From: Calliphora vicina
Taxonomy: Eukaryota; Arthropoda; Insecta; Diptera; Calliphoridae
Assembly: GCF_958450345.1 (NCBI RefSeq)
Contig: NC_088783.1
Location: forward strand, 18,665,701 to 18,729,700
DNA: 64,000 bases
Direction: 5' to 3'
In this document: positions 24,780 through 34,545 of the stretch, piece after piece
Layout: every line of letters starts with the position of its first letter
Numbering within the stretch: position 1 is the first letter of the stretch
Translations under genes and position numbers: made by a program
The notes under the pieces: generated by a model
Told to the model about the DNA's origin: nothing
Seen by the model: only the letters and a program-made list of their open reading frames with translations
Database searches by the model: none

Positions 24780-25265
24780 GTTATTGAATGTTTCCTCATT
24801 CTTTCTGGCAACATATGGCCCAGAAGGAATTAATCTTATATCAGATACTCTGTTCCAAAGTGAAGCGTATTCCAAAGAGAGAGTTTTGCATCGATCGAAA
24901 CAAATAGTATTCGTACGGGGCACGGTCTGGACTATAAAGCGAGTGATTTTTAAAGCTCTTGTTGTGTTTGACAACAATCTTCATGGAGTTGTGCCTCCAA
25001 TTCCTGTTCTTTTTGGCAGGTCTGGGTAATCTTTGTCTTCGTGTTAAAATCACCACTTCTGAACCGCACAAACCGATGAAACACATTCACCATAAGCTTC
25101 GGTTAGCTATCACTGTGCTTCATCGGCAAAAAAGTAAAGCAAAACATCCCGCATATGACGATTCGTTGGTACAAAATTCGAAATTTTTTTAAAAAAAAAA
25201 AATATTGTTGTTTACATTATAATATTCAATAATTTAGTGAGAATAAATGACAGATATGTACCATT
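24780..25265 (-). mobile_element. Mariner copy E, internally deleted
   Basis: Matches the irritans-type C-terminus (24790-24950), then jumps directly to the N-terminal end (24955-25200) and 5' UTR block GTGAGAATAAATGACAGATA. The middle of the transposase, including most catalytic sequence, is missing. Confidence 0.85.
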
Positions 25266-25307
25266 AAAAAGGTCATTAAAAAGCGACAAGGAAGTTGACA
25301 AAGTCAA

Positions 25308-25942
25308 AGTAAGAGAGCTATATTCTGCTGTGTCGAATCTTATATATCTTTACCAAATTATACTTAATAATATTTTTTTTAAGTAAAAAAAAAAATTTTT
25401 TGTTCTCCAAATTGTTTTTTATTTTTCTAAAATTTTGTTTAACATTTTTTAATTTTTTAAAAAAAAAATTTTTTGGAAAAAGAATTTATGACAAAAAAAA
25501 TGTTTAGATGACAAAAAAAATTCGGGTTAAAAAATATTTTTTTTACCGATTTTGACCTATTGTAGGTCCAACTTACTATAGCCTTATATACATCGTTGCA
25601 AAGGCCTTTGAAATATCTATCATTAGATATCCATATTGTCTATATTAATCCAGTAATCCAGATATAGATCAAAAATAGTTCAAAAATCGAGGTTGTCCCG
25701 GTTTTTTCCTTATATCTCAGCCATTTATGGGTCGATTTTGACGATTTTAAAAAACAACCGAGCCGGAAGAATTTCCGATATATTGATGTATGAATCAGGT
25801 ATTTAAGTTATTTGTGGGCTACATACGGACATAGCTAAATCGACTTCGCTATCTATAATGATCCACAATATATTTACTTTGTGGGGTCGCAAATGAAAAA
25901 TGTAGAAATCCCCTGTAGAAACCCTCGCCCATAGGGTACAAC
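25308..25942 (-). mobile_element. TATACCCTTCACC-family dispersed repeat, copy R4
   Basis: Minus-strand copy: tail CTCTCTTACTT and a mutated hairpin at 25312-25345, A/T-rich stretch, CTATAGTAAGTTGGACC block, and TCATTTGCGACCCC near 25890. Its outer end stops next to the TIR element at 25945; the piece at 27755-27790 may be its continuation. Confidence 0.82.
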
Positions 25943-26381
25943 TAGAGGCGCAACTGAGAGTAAGCTGAGAGTAAAATAATTACTCTCTTCACACGTACTT
26001 GTGATATGTGAATTCAACATACTTGTGAGAGAATTAAACACATACAAATACTTGAAATTTTAACTTCGATATTCCGATTAAATAGAGACCGAACCACTTT
26101 ATTACACTTCTACACAATATTTGGCATTTTTTTTAATACTTTTCAGGACACTTTTTTGCCGATACACGTTAATTTTGCTCAAACGAAAAAAAATATTTTT
26201 TATTAATTTTTGACACTTAACTTTATTTGTGGTGGAATTTAATTTATAGAACAGAGTTGCAATTTTTGGCATTAAAAATAGAAGAAAATTTAAATAAATT
26301 AAAATTTAAAAATTTTTATACAACTCTGTGTGTCTGGTGAAAATTAAAAAGGCACCAATACAATATCAAAACTATGTACTA

Positions 26382-27680
26382 AGGAGTGAGATCGAAAAAT
26401 TCTTAACATACATATATGTTTATAAAAAAGAAACCACTAAACTTACAGCTTTAATTTTTTTTTTTATTTGATTGAAATTATTATTACAATTTACAAAAAA
26501 AATTATTTTTATAGTTTTAATCACTAGTGATGAAATTTTGAACCTTTTTCGGAAACCCTTCCATTAACGTTTTTATAGTGCTTTCTGTCACTTTGCTCGA
26601 ACATGTAGTCCATCTCCGTTTAAAATCTACCACACTTTTGGACACCTTTTTTGTACTCTTCAATTCTCTTTTAACAAGAGCCCAATATCTCTCCACTGGC
26701 CTTAGCTCCGGGCAGTTTGGAGGATTTGCCTCTCTTGGTACAAATACCACATTATTGTTCTTGTACCACTCAAGGGCTTGTTTGCCATAGTGACAGGATG
26801 CCAAGTCAGGCCAAAAATAAGTGGACACATTATGAAGTCTTATGAATGGAAGCAGCCTTTTTTGTAAACATTCCTTGATGTAAATTTCGGTATTTATAGA
26901 GCCCGTTGTAACAAATGAGTGGCTTCTTTTGCCGCAACTGCATATTGCTTGCCATACCAAGAACTTTCTGGGAAATTTTGTCTGCTTTTGGGTCCTAAAC
27001 TTTTCTTCAACATTCCCTCGAGCATCAGCAACATAAAATTTTTGACCTGGAAGTTGCGAAAAATCTGCCAGAACATACGTTTCGTCATCCATTATGCAGC
27101 AAGAATATTTTTTTATAAAACTTGACTTCAATTTCCGTGCTCTGTTTTTGGCCTCTAAATTTTTAGTAGCGTTCCTGTCAGGAACTTTTTGAGCCTTGTA
27201 TGTTTTTAAACCTGCATTAGCTTTAACTTTTCGTACCAAATAGTCCGAGCACTGAGCTAACCGGGCTGCTTTCCTACCGGATGTGTTGGGAGCTCTTTTG
27301 AAAATGCGTTCTATTTTTTTGGCTTTAGAAACATCATGTGGACCATTCCTTCTACCTGAACCAGGTTTTCTATCAACTGACAAGTTCTCCCGGTACTGTT
27401 TAATAACATTGGAAACAGTTTGACGGCAGACCTTTGTATGCTTGGCCAACTTTTTGTAAGACCAAGTTGGGTTTTGTTGAAAATATTTAATAATTTCAGT
27501 ACGCACTTTTTTCTGGTCACTCATTTTAATCAGATTAACAAAAAAATTAATATAATTGACATTACACATAATAACTGACATGTTTTTCAAAGGTAACTTG
27601 ATCAAAAAAAAATTCAAATAATACTTGGGTTAAAAAATGTAATGAAAAACGTGTGTTAAGAATTTTTCGATCTCACTCCT
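26382..27680 (-). mobile_element. Complete Tc1/mariner-superfamily transposon (DD37E)
   Basis: The 1299-bp element has perfect 27-bp TIRs (26382-26408 and 27654-27680; outer bases AGGAGTGAGATCGAAAAATT). TA is duplicated at 26380-26381 and 27681-27682. It contains one uninterrupted transposase gene. Perfect TIRs, intact duplication and intact gene together mark a recent insertion, in contrast to every mariner copy in this window. Confidence 0.95.
26517..27524 (-). CDS. DD37E Tc1/mariner-family transposase, 335 aa, intact
   Basis: It encodes a cut-and-paste transposase that would bind the flanking 27-bp TIRs and insert at TA. I chose the start MSDQKKVRT at 27524, whose context AAAATG is good; the frame is open 31 codons further upstream (27617), but that stretch is hydrophobic and family-atypical. 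Order of domains: helix-turn-helix around residues 20-46 (WSYKKLAKHTKVCRQTVSNV), a GSGRRNGPHD linker, a second helix-turn-helix around 80-110, then an RNase H-like catalytic core. Catalytic residues: D146/D147 in MDDETYV, D240 in PDLASCHY and E278 in ELRPVERYW, with 37 residues between the last two. That spacing matches DD37E elements known in mosquitoes (ITmD37E) and others (TRT). No stop or frameshift. It may be active; that is inference. Confidence 0.93.
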   Translation of the reverse strand: MSDQKKVRTEIIKYFQQNPTWSYKKLAKHTKVCRQTVSNVIKQYRENLSVDRKPGSGRRNGPHDVSKAKKIERIFKRAPNTSGRKAARLAQCSDYLVRKVKANAGLKTYKAQKVPDRNATKNLEAKNRARKLKSSFIKKYSCCIMDDETYVLADFSQLPGQKFYVADARGNVEEKFRTQKQTKFPRKFLVWQAICSCGKRSHSFVTTGSINTEIYIKECLQKRLLPFIRLHNVSTYFWPDLASCHYGKQALEWYKNNNVVFVPREANPPNCPELRPVERYWALVKRELKSTKKVSKSVVDFKRRWTTCSSKVTESTIKTLMEGFPKKVQNFITSD

Positions 27681-27754
27681 TAATACATTCTCACGACTTA
27701 GGTTTTTGACAACAGACTTAGGTTTTCTCCCTCTCAGTAACGCTTCTATGGATA

Positions 27755-27790
27755 TATTATTCTATGCCCTCGCCACTCATGGCGAAGGGT
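27755..27790 (-). repeat. TATACCCTTCACC-family end fragment R5
   Basis: GCCCTCGCCACTCATGGCGA followed by AGGGTATAAAAA is the family's 5' stem-loop on the minus strand, likely the severed end of R4. Confidence 0.7.
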
Positions 27791-28058
27791 ATAAAAAAGA
27801 GAAATAAATCTGTAACCCCCTGTCTATACCTATTTTTATCATGATAAACTTCAAAATGGTTGTCAAGATAAAAAATTATTAGGTATTTTTGCTTCGTTAT
27901 GACAAAAATGCTTTTCCTCAGACAACTTTGTCTTGAAACCAAACGTCATTAATTGGTCTCCAGCAGTAAGCCCGCGGGCACCGTCTATATGTGAGTTTCT
28001 TATATATGTGAAACCGAAATTAAAAAACGAACTTGAGTTATTTTACAAGTGTTGCCAC

Positions 28059-28543
28059 ACGCAGAGAAAAGATATAATTGGGCATGGTTACTGTAACCAT
28101 TTATACAGTGTTACAAGATTTTTAACAATATTATAGTCACAGTAACCATTTACATGATTGTGGTAACCATAATATGGTTAATTTACGATTCACATGATTG
28201 TATCAACCATATATATGGTTACAGTAAACATATATATGTTTGTGGCAACCATATTTATGATGAATAATTTTATCATAATATGTTGTTCTCAGATTATGAT
28301 AAGCCTTAAGCCGAGAGCACCATAATATGATAAGTCCTTCATCATATAAATGGTTGTCACAAACATATATTTGTTTACTGTAACCATATATATGGTTGAT
28401 ACAATCATGTGAATCGTAAATTAACCATATTATGGTTACCACAATCATGTAAATGGTTATTGTGACTATAATATTGTTAAAAATCTTGTAACACTATATA
28501 AATGGTTACAGTAACCATGTCCAATTATATTTTTTCTCTGCGT
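28059..28543. mobile_element. Fold-back element, copy 2
   Basis: Same 5' tip ACGCAGAGAAAAGATATAAT, same inverted tip CTCTGCGT, and near-identical arms to 5233-5697. It is 20 bp longer, with an extra GGTTACTGTAACCATT block at each end that copy 1 partly lacks. No clear target duplication. Confidence 0.88.
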
Positions 28544-30600
28544 GCAGTAAAGGATATTTTCATAAGAAATTTGGTTCAGTGTACACACATCGTAACACTA
28601 GAATACGAAGTAAATCTATTGTTGTGAGAGTTTGGTTAACAATGTTCTAAACGCTTAGTCCGATTTGAATGAAATTTGAAATTTGAGTGTTGTCGAATTT
28701 ATGTTTTAAATTTGGAGCAAATTATGAAACAATAAAAATATTTAACCTTTGTCACCCGATTTTGGTAGAACATACATAATTTTGTATTAAATAATTATAA
28801 ATTCTACTAATATTGAAATGAACACATAAATGACTAATTTAAGATTTAAATACCTATATACCACTATAGTGTCAGGGTACTCTGCACACGTACACCACAT
28901 ATCAAACTACAGCTCATAGGCAAATACAAACGAAATTAATAAATATAAATATAAGAATTATTTTAATAATAAATCTGTGCATTTAATTATGATTCATTTA
29001 CACTAAACTTGGTACATATTTATTGCCAACATTGCCTATATTATTGAATATGATTGTACTAGTAACTGAATACCCACAATATTTGACGTGTTTGATATTG
29101 TTTTATTTTTTAATCAGTTGGTGAGTGATGTTGGAAAAAATAAAACTACGAATATGCATATTTTATCATTGTTTTCTTATTTACTTTAACGTTTAAACTT
29201 CTATATTAAGATTAAGCACACAACATGCAAACATACATGGTTTTGGGAAATCCAAGATTGTTTTGTATGTTTTTAATGCACCATTAAATCATTTTCAAAT
29301 CTAAAAGAGAAAAAAAAGAAATTTTATGCAAATATTTTAGTTAATTAAAATTACTAAAGTATTCATTTATTTGTGGGCCTTTTTTATTTCTAATTTTTTT
29401 TTTTTATTTTTATTAAAACCACTATTTTGTCGCTAATTTTATGAAATTAGTATTTTCCTCTATTCTTTTTCAAACGTTTTGTTTGTTTGTTTGAGCTATT
29501 CAACCACTAACATCCTCTTTTTCACATTTTCCAAACTCGCATGCGAAAAAATCTAATTTTTCAATTAACGCGCACAAATTTGCTAAATTAGTGTTGAGAT
29601 AACGGTGGGTAATGAGTACTTGTGGAATAGATTGAAAGGTGGGTAGGAAACTGAAATAGGACTAGTTGAGTGACTGATTAATAGAAAGTAAATGCAGGTT
29701 CGAGTTCCACCACTGTATATGAAAGGAACCTGTCATTCTAACATGGAGTTTGCTTTGGAGTTACCCTCTTTAGATACTTTTTTAATACGTTACAGAATTT
29801 TTTAGCAAATAAATAAAATTCATTGAAAAATTTTAAACTTTTATCGCAATTGAACAAGTTAAGACATACATTATCCTCTTTGACAAAACAACATTGACTT
29901 AATCTTTGACCGTATCCGGATTCAAACCGGATCCAAATTTTTTGTCCCGAAAGGTTATTTAATTATTTTATTTTTTGTTAGTCTGCTATAAACTGATTGC
30001 TATAAATATAATCACATTCTGTGACTAATCCAGGTTCAAATTTGCCCTAAATTACTTCCATTTATTTATTTCACACTGTTTTTTTATTCTTCTGTAAAAT
30101 AATTGGCTATAAAAGTAACCACATTTTGACGCAACACTAGTTGCTTTTATTGATTGTGTATTTAGTATCTATAGTCTTTCTTTTAAATATTTAATAAGCG
30201 GTTTACATTTACATTTTTTCACAGTTAAATCCTTTTTAAACTTTCTAATAAACACTAATTCATAAACAAATTAACTTTTTCATAGAATATTGTAAAACGT
30301 TACCGTTAGGCATAGGAAACGTTTTAAAAACATGGGTCAGATGAACGAAAACAATGTTTCTTTTCAAATACATATTTACGTAATTTTAAGATTTTTAGGT
30401 ATTGGTACAACAAATCTATAAAAAGTTTACATCTTACTTGGATCCATCCAAAATTTATTCCATTGCGAATTCCAAGGTGTAAACTGCTGATCCCTTAATG
30501 GGATTGATCATATCAAACCAACTAGTTTCTCTGATAAATGGGTAAATATATCTGATATTCATCCTCTACAGCTCTTCCAAACATGAGAGATAAGGGAAAC
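28544..30600. other. Nothing recognised
   Basis: AT-rich; no gene, RNA or clear repeat found. Confidence 0.4.
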
Positions 30601-32290
30601 CTAATATCTATCTCACAGTGGTCAAGACTGGACATTATCATAATTGGTGAAACACCGTCTCCTCATCTTTCTTATTATGGCAACTTTTGCAGTAGTCGTT
30701 GAACTTTATACCCAGTCTCATGGCATGAGATTCTATGATGAATTGATCTGTAATAGTTGAATTCTGGAATTCTTTAAGTAAATTTGTCCTGCCAAATTTA
30801 CTTCGCAATAGCACAGATTTCAGTGGACCACATAATCTCTGCAAGCCCAAACAGTTTCTGATAGTCTAGTGATTCATTAAATATATAGTTACCCTGACAG
30901 TTTCCAAGGTTTCATATTAGTGTGGTCCTACAAGGTCTCGCAAATCATTCAGAAGCACTCGGCATTCTTCGATTTATCGTTTAGACATCAGCTATTCCGT
31001 TAACGACCGCCTTGATATAAGTAAGAATACAAATGCCGCCAGATATTCCATAATACCTAAGTCAGTAGTATGAATCAGGATTTTATTTTATATCCTTGAA
31101 GAAGCCACCACCAACCATATTTCCCCTTTTGGAGATATAGGTATACTCCCTCATGACACCAGGAGGGGGAGGACGAGGAATTCCAGTAGTCGACACTCCT
31201 ATGTATAGCCTCATAGTATACTAAGATCCTGGAGCGCTCAGAATCTATACCACTCCATGTACTTCCAGCGTTTAGCCTCTCCTCAGAGTTGAGAGTCAAT
31301 TTTACAGCCATTTTACTAGTTTAACATGGTTTGATGGCCCTTACTGTTGCATTTATGAAAGATTACTCTTTTACATCCCCTGCGGGATATATGTAAAAGG
31401 CCTCCCGGAGTATATGTACTTCGACTACAGATTTACTTAAAACAATTAATTGTTGGCTTCGTGCCCTAAGGAATAGATATTTTTCCTTTACAAAGGTGGA
31501 TTAATAATCGTATTATGCAAGTGCAATAACACCATTTGCACCGTAGGGGATATGAATCCCGACTTTAGATATAGAATAGTAGTTATCGTTCCAAAACGTT
31601 CAACAGTGGCGTCGATCGAAAACCAAGTGCTTTCAATGGGTAGGCCTTTCCACTCCTATTGTCAGAATAACAGTAGGAATAAGAACACATTCAACGGCCT
31701 TTTGGTGGAAGCATGATCATCTAAAATTAGTATCCCTCAGACCAACACCCTATTTACTACCATTTATCATTTTGCATGAATGTACTTATTTGTCCTATGC
31801 TGGATATTTTGATTTCAAGATAGTTTTCTGTCAAGGATGATACTTAGCACTATTACAAAATTTATGTTAAATACCATTCCATCTCGCAGGAATAAAGTTA
31901 TCAATCTTATATTTGCTTGAGTAATGTACCAGTTTTGACTTCACATCTAGTTTACTAGAAACTCTCCACTCTCTGAATGTATTGAGTACATTCAGTGATT
32001 ACAATGTATCCAGAAGTTTAACAGATATAAATATCGCTACATCATCCTCATAGGGCACAGTTTTAGCTCTCCCAATTTCAAACTCAACCAACAGGGTATT
32101 CACAGACAAAATCCAAAAAAGGGATATAATACTACTCCCAGTGGAGTGGCGCGATTAGGCGGTTTTAAAAACTGACCAGCGTTGCATTCATATCCCTATA
32201 ATCCAGGTTTTTACCAATGAATTGGCGCATACAAAGTTCAACCCCCAGCCAGCAAACAGGATGTCATTGGGCCTGAAATTATGAAAAACT
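30601..32290 (-). pseudogene. Degenerate non-LTR (LINE) ORF2 fossil
   Basis: In minus-strand order: a reverse-transcriptase stretch around 32200-31870, with SVNTLLVEFEIGRAKTV followed by YEDDVAIF (position of the YADD active site, A replaced by E) and SSKYKIDNFIPARWNG. An unassigned stretch follows near 31310-31075. The C-terminal cysteine motif at 30850-30638 reads AMRLGIKFNDYCKSCHNKKD then EETVFHQL. This order fits one LINE of the Jockey/LOA/R1 group. Many frameshifts and stops. Confidence 0.75.
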
Positions 32291-32454
32291 TTGTTAATGC
32301 CTAAAACTTCTTTGTTCTATGGTTTTTCACGTAGACTAGTTATTCACAATACCCCAAAGAAAGTAGTCTAGAGCATCAATTCGGAAATTTTGTTACATTT
32401 AAACGCATAGGCAAACATGTATCCATTCTGATCAATAGAAACTTGTGCAAAATT

Positions 32455-32985
32455 CTTTAACAATAATTATGGCCAGACGGAATCGGCTGGGATGAAAATA
32501 TTAAAACACAGTTTCTTTCTACGTTTTCCTAAAAAACGACAATATCTATATCCATGGATTCTGCTACGCCTCAGAGCTGGCTTATTGTGCAACTTTATAT
32601 GTTGTATCAGAAAACTTCGCAGTTAGTTATTTGAACGAATAAGTTTACCTCGCCTTGAGCTATCTGGAGCCCAACTACTTTCGAAATTCCTAAGACAAAC
32701 ACTAGTGAATCTTCTACTCAACAGTCCCTGACTATATTTATGGTCTTACTCACAAAACTGTATTGGCTTGTCTACAGAAACCTCCAGAAGTTTGGAAAAC
32801 TTACGTTGTCAAAAGGACAATTCAAGTCATTGTCTAAATTTTTGGAAATACTATCTGAAATCAAGTACATGCGATTGTAAGTCGCAAAATCTAGTGAGAA
32901 ACCCATTGTTGACACGGGCAAGTGCGGATCTTGGATTTCCAAGACAACTGACCTAATTTTTATTACTTGTTGGAAGTTCTTTTCG
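32455..32985 (+). pseudogene. BEL/Pao-type LTR retrotransposon fragment (RNase H region)
   Basis: Readable pieces across frames: ASELAYCATLYVVSE, LRLELSGAQLL-like text near 32655, and TRASADLGF near 32915, matching the BEL/Pao polyprotein order 'fcDAS...ay / lPRLEL.gA.L / NPADlgSRG'. Multiple frameshifts. Based on motif memory; family not resolved. Confidence 0.6.
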
Positions 32986-33030
32986 AAAGCCAGGCTAGTT
33001 ATGTCACTAAAGTCCTATACTACAACATCT

Positions 33031-33257
33031 ACACAGAGAAAACAGATTCGTAATAGCAACCGAATTTGTTGCCAATCGAATGATTCGGTTGCACAAATAG
33101 AATTTTTCAGTTCCATCAACAGAAAGTCAGTTGGTAAAGAAGAATTTCGGTTGAAGCAACCAATCTTTTGTTACCCCTTCTTAAATTTTGTAGTCACAAC
33201 TGTAAAATTCGTAACTAAGGTAGAATCATTCGATTGACAACAAATTTTTCTATGTGT
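33031..33257. mobile_element. 227-bp small TIR element
   Basis: Tips ACACAGAGAAAA and inverse of ACACATAGAAAA. An inner 21-bp inverted pair beginning TTGTTGCCAATCGAATGATT also occurs near both ends with one mismatch. No clear target duplication. The tip resembles that of the hairpin element at 43730. Confidence 0.6.
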
Positions 33258-33284
33258 ACTTTAGTTCGCAAGTGCAAGTATGAA

Positions 33285-33770
33285 TTTCCTAGGCAGTTCA
33301 TCTAACTGTCATCTCATTAGTTTGGGTCCCTGTGCATAGGGACTATTACGGTAATGCACAGGTAGACGAGATGGCCAGATAAGGTTCTCCTTTGAATGTC
33401 TCAAATGCAGTATCTGACGCAATACCGATTGGCTTCATGTAACGCGAAATCATCAGACATTGCCTTTAGAAGGCAATATGTGGTGCAAACAATAGGTTGT
33501 GCAAATTAGATACCTGTAATACAAAATTGTGGCCAGCAGATAACGTGAAATGCAGTATATAACTCTTGAACAGGAACCACACGGACAATTCGAGGCTAAT
33601 AGCAGTGTTAACTGCAGATCACTGGGTGATCTGCAAGCATGCAAGCAGACTCTAACTTTCCTTCATCAGCTACTGCCGCAGTTGCCTGGATCGCGGAACA
33701 GAAGAAACAGTTTCTCATCTCCTCTGTAATTGCCCGGCTCTTCATTTATTTACATGATCAAGCTTAGACA
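33285..33770 (+). pseudogene. LINE C-terminal fragment (RNase H and cysteine motif)
   Basis: VWVPVHRDYYGNAQVDEMAR at ~33325 matches the RNase H motif 'WVPGH.gi.GNe.ADelAR'. Near 33670 CRSCLDRGTEETVSHLLCN followed by CPAL matches the C-terminal CCHC of Jockey/LOA/R1-group LINEs. Opposite orientation to the 30601-32290 fossil. Confidence 0.75.
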
Positions 33771-34369
33771 TCTGGTATCAGATTGTGCTATCGAATTGGA
33801 TACCCTGCCTTAGTTACTCATACCAGCAACTACATAATCAAATTTACACCTATCTCATGGAGTGGTGTAGTCTTTTCAAAACGGAATCTAATATATTCCA
33901 CTTTAGTTACCACTTAAGCCAACCAACCATCTTCTCGAAAGATAAAAAGTTCAGATTTTTTGTTTAACGAAGAACGAAGACTACTTTTCGATTACTAAAT
34001 TAAGGGAGCTGTTCCATAATTGTTTAGGTTAACGATGTTCAACTGAGTAACTCCATGAGGTTCACATGCGTTAAAAAAGGAAACACATCAGACACAACTT
34101 GAGGTATTGTAATAGATCCATATCCATAAGAAAGAAATAAAATGGAAACTAGATAGCGAAATATAATCACCAACAAGTGAGACAGAACAAAAGGTACTTT
34201 TTCGATTTTTTTTACAAATTGATTTTTTGGTATTTTTATAATATTTGGGTTGAAATTTTCTAGATAAAATCAATTTCCCAAAATTTTTACATTTTCAAAA
34301 AAGTACGTTTTGTTCCGCGGCTTTTCATATTGGAAAAATAATTCTAGTCAATCTACTGACTTATCAATA

Positions 34370-34545
34370 TTACGGTAGCATGTAAAGTTTTACTACTGGT
34401 CTGGGTACCGGATGTTGTTCGACATCAGAAACGCGAAAGCGTTTATCATTTCCTGAATGGACTACTTCAATTCTTCCCATTTTCCATTCACCTGGTGGGA
34501 GAAGTTCATCATTGATGATGACGAAATCGGCAGATTTAGTTGTGA
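34370..34545 (-). pseudogene. BEL/Pao integrase C-terminal fragment
   Basis: Minus strand: DELLPPGEWKMGRIEVVHSG then NDKRFRVSDV and RPVVKLYMLP before a stop, the typical end of a BEL/Pao integrase. Nothing else of this copy is readable. Confidence 0.75.

Larger units (their letters stand above)
25945..27746. mobile_element. Candidate outer TIR element hosting the DD37E transposon
   Basis: GAGGCGCAACTGAGAG at the left is matched by the inverse of GAAGCGTTACTGAGAG at the right (13 of 16), each bordered by TA (25943-25944, 27747-27748). Without the inner 1.3-kb element it would be about 500 bp, a typical MITE size. Mismatches near the tips leave this uncertain. Confidence 0.5.

Noticed and set aside
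27525..27617. 31-residue N-terminal extension of the DD37E transposase
   Set aside because: The internal ATG at 27524 has a better context and gives the family-typical start and length; the extension is hydrophobic and has no family counterpart.
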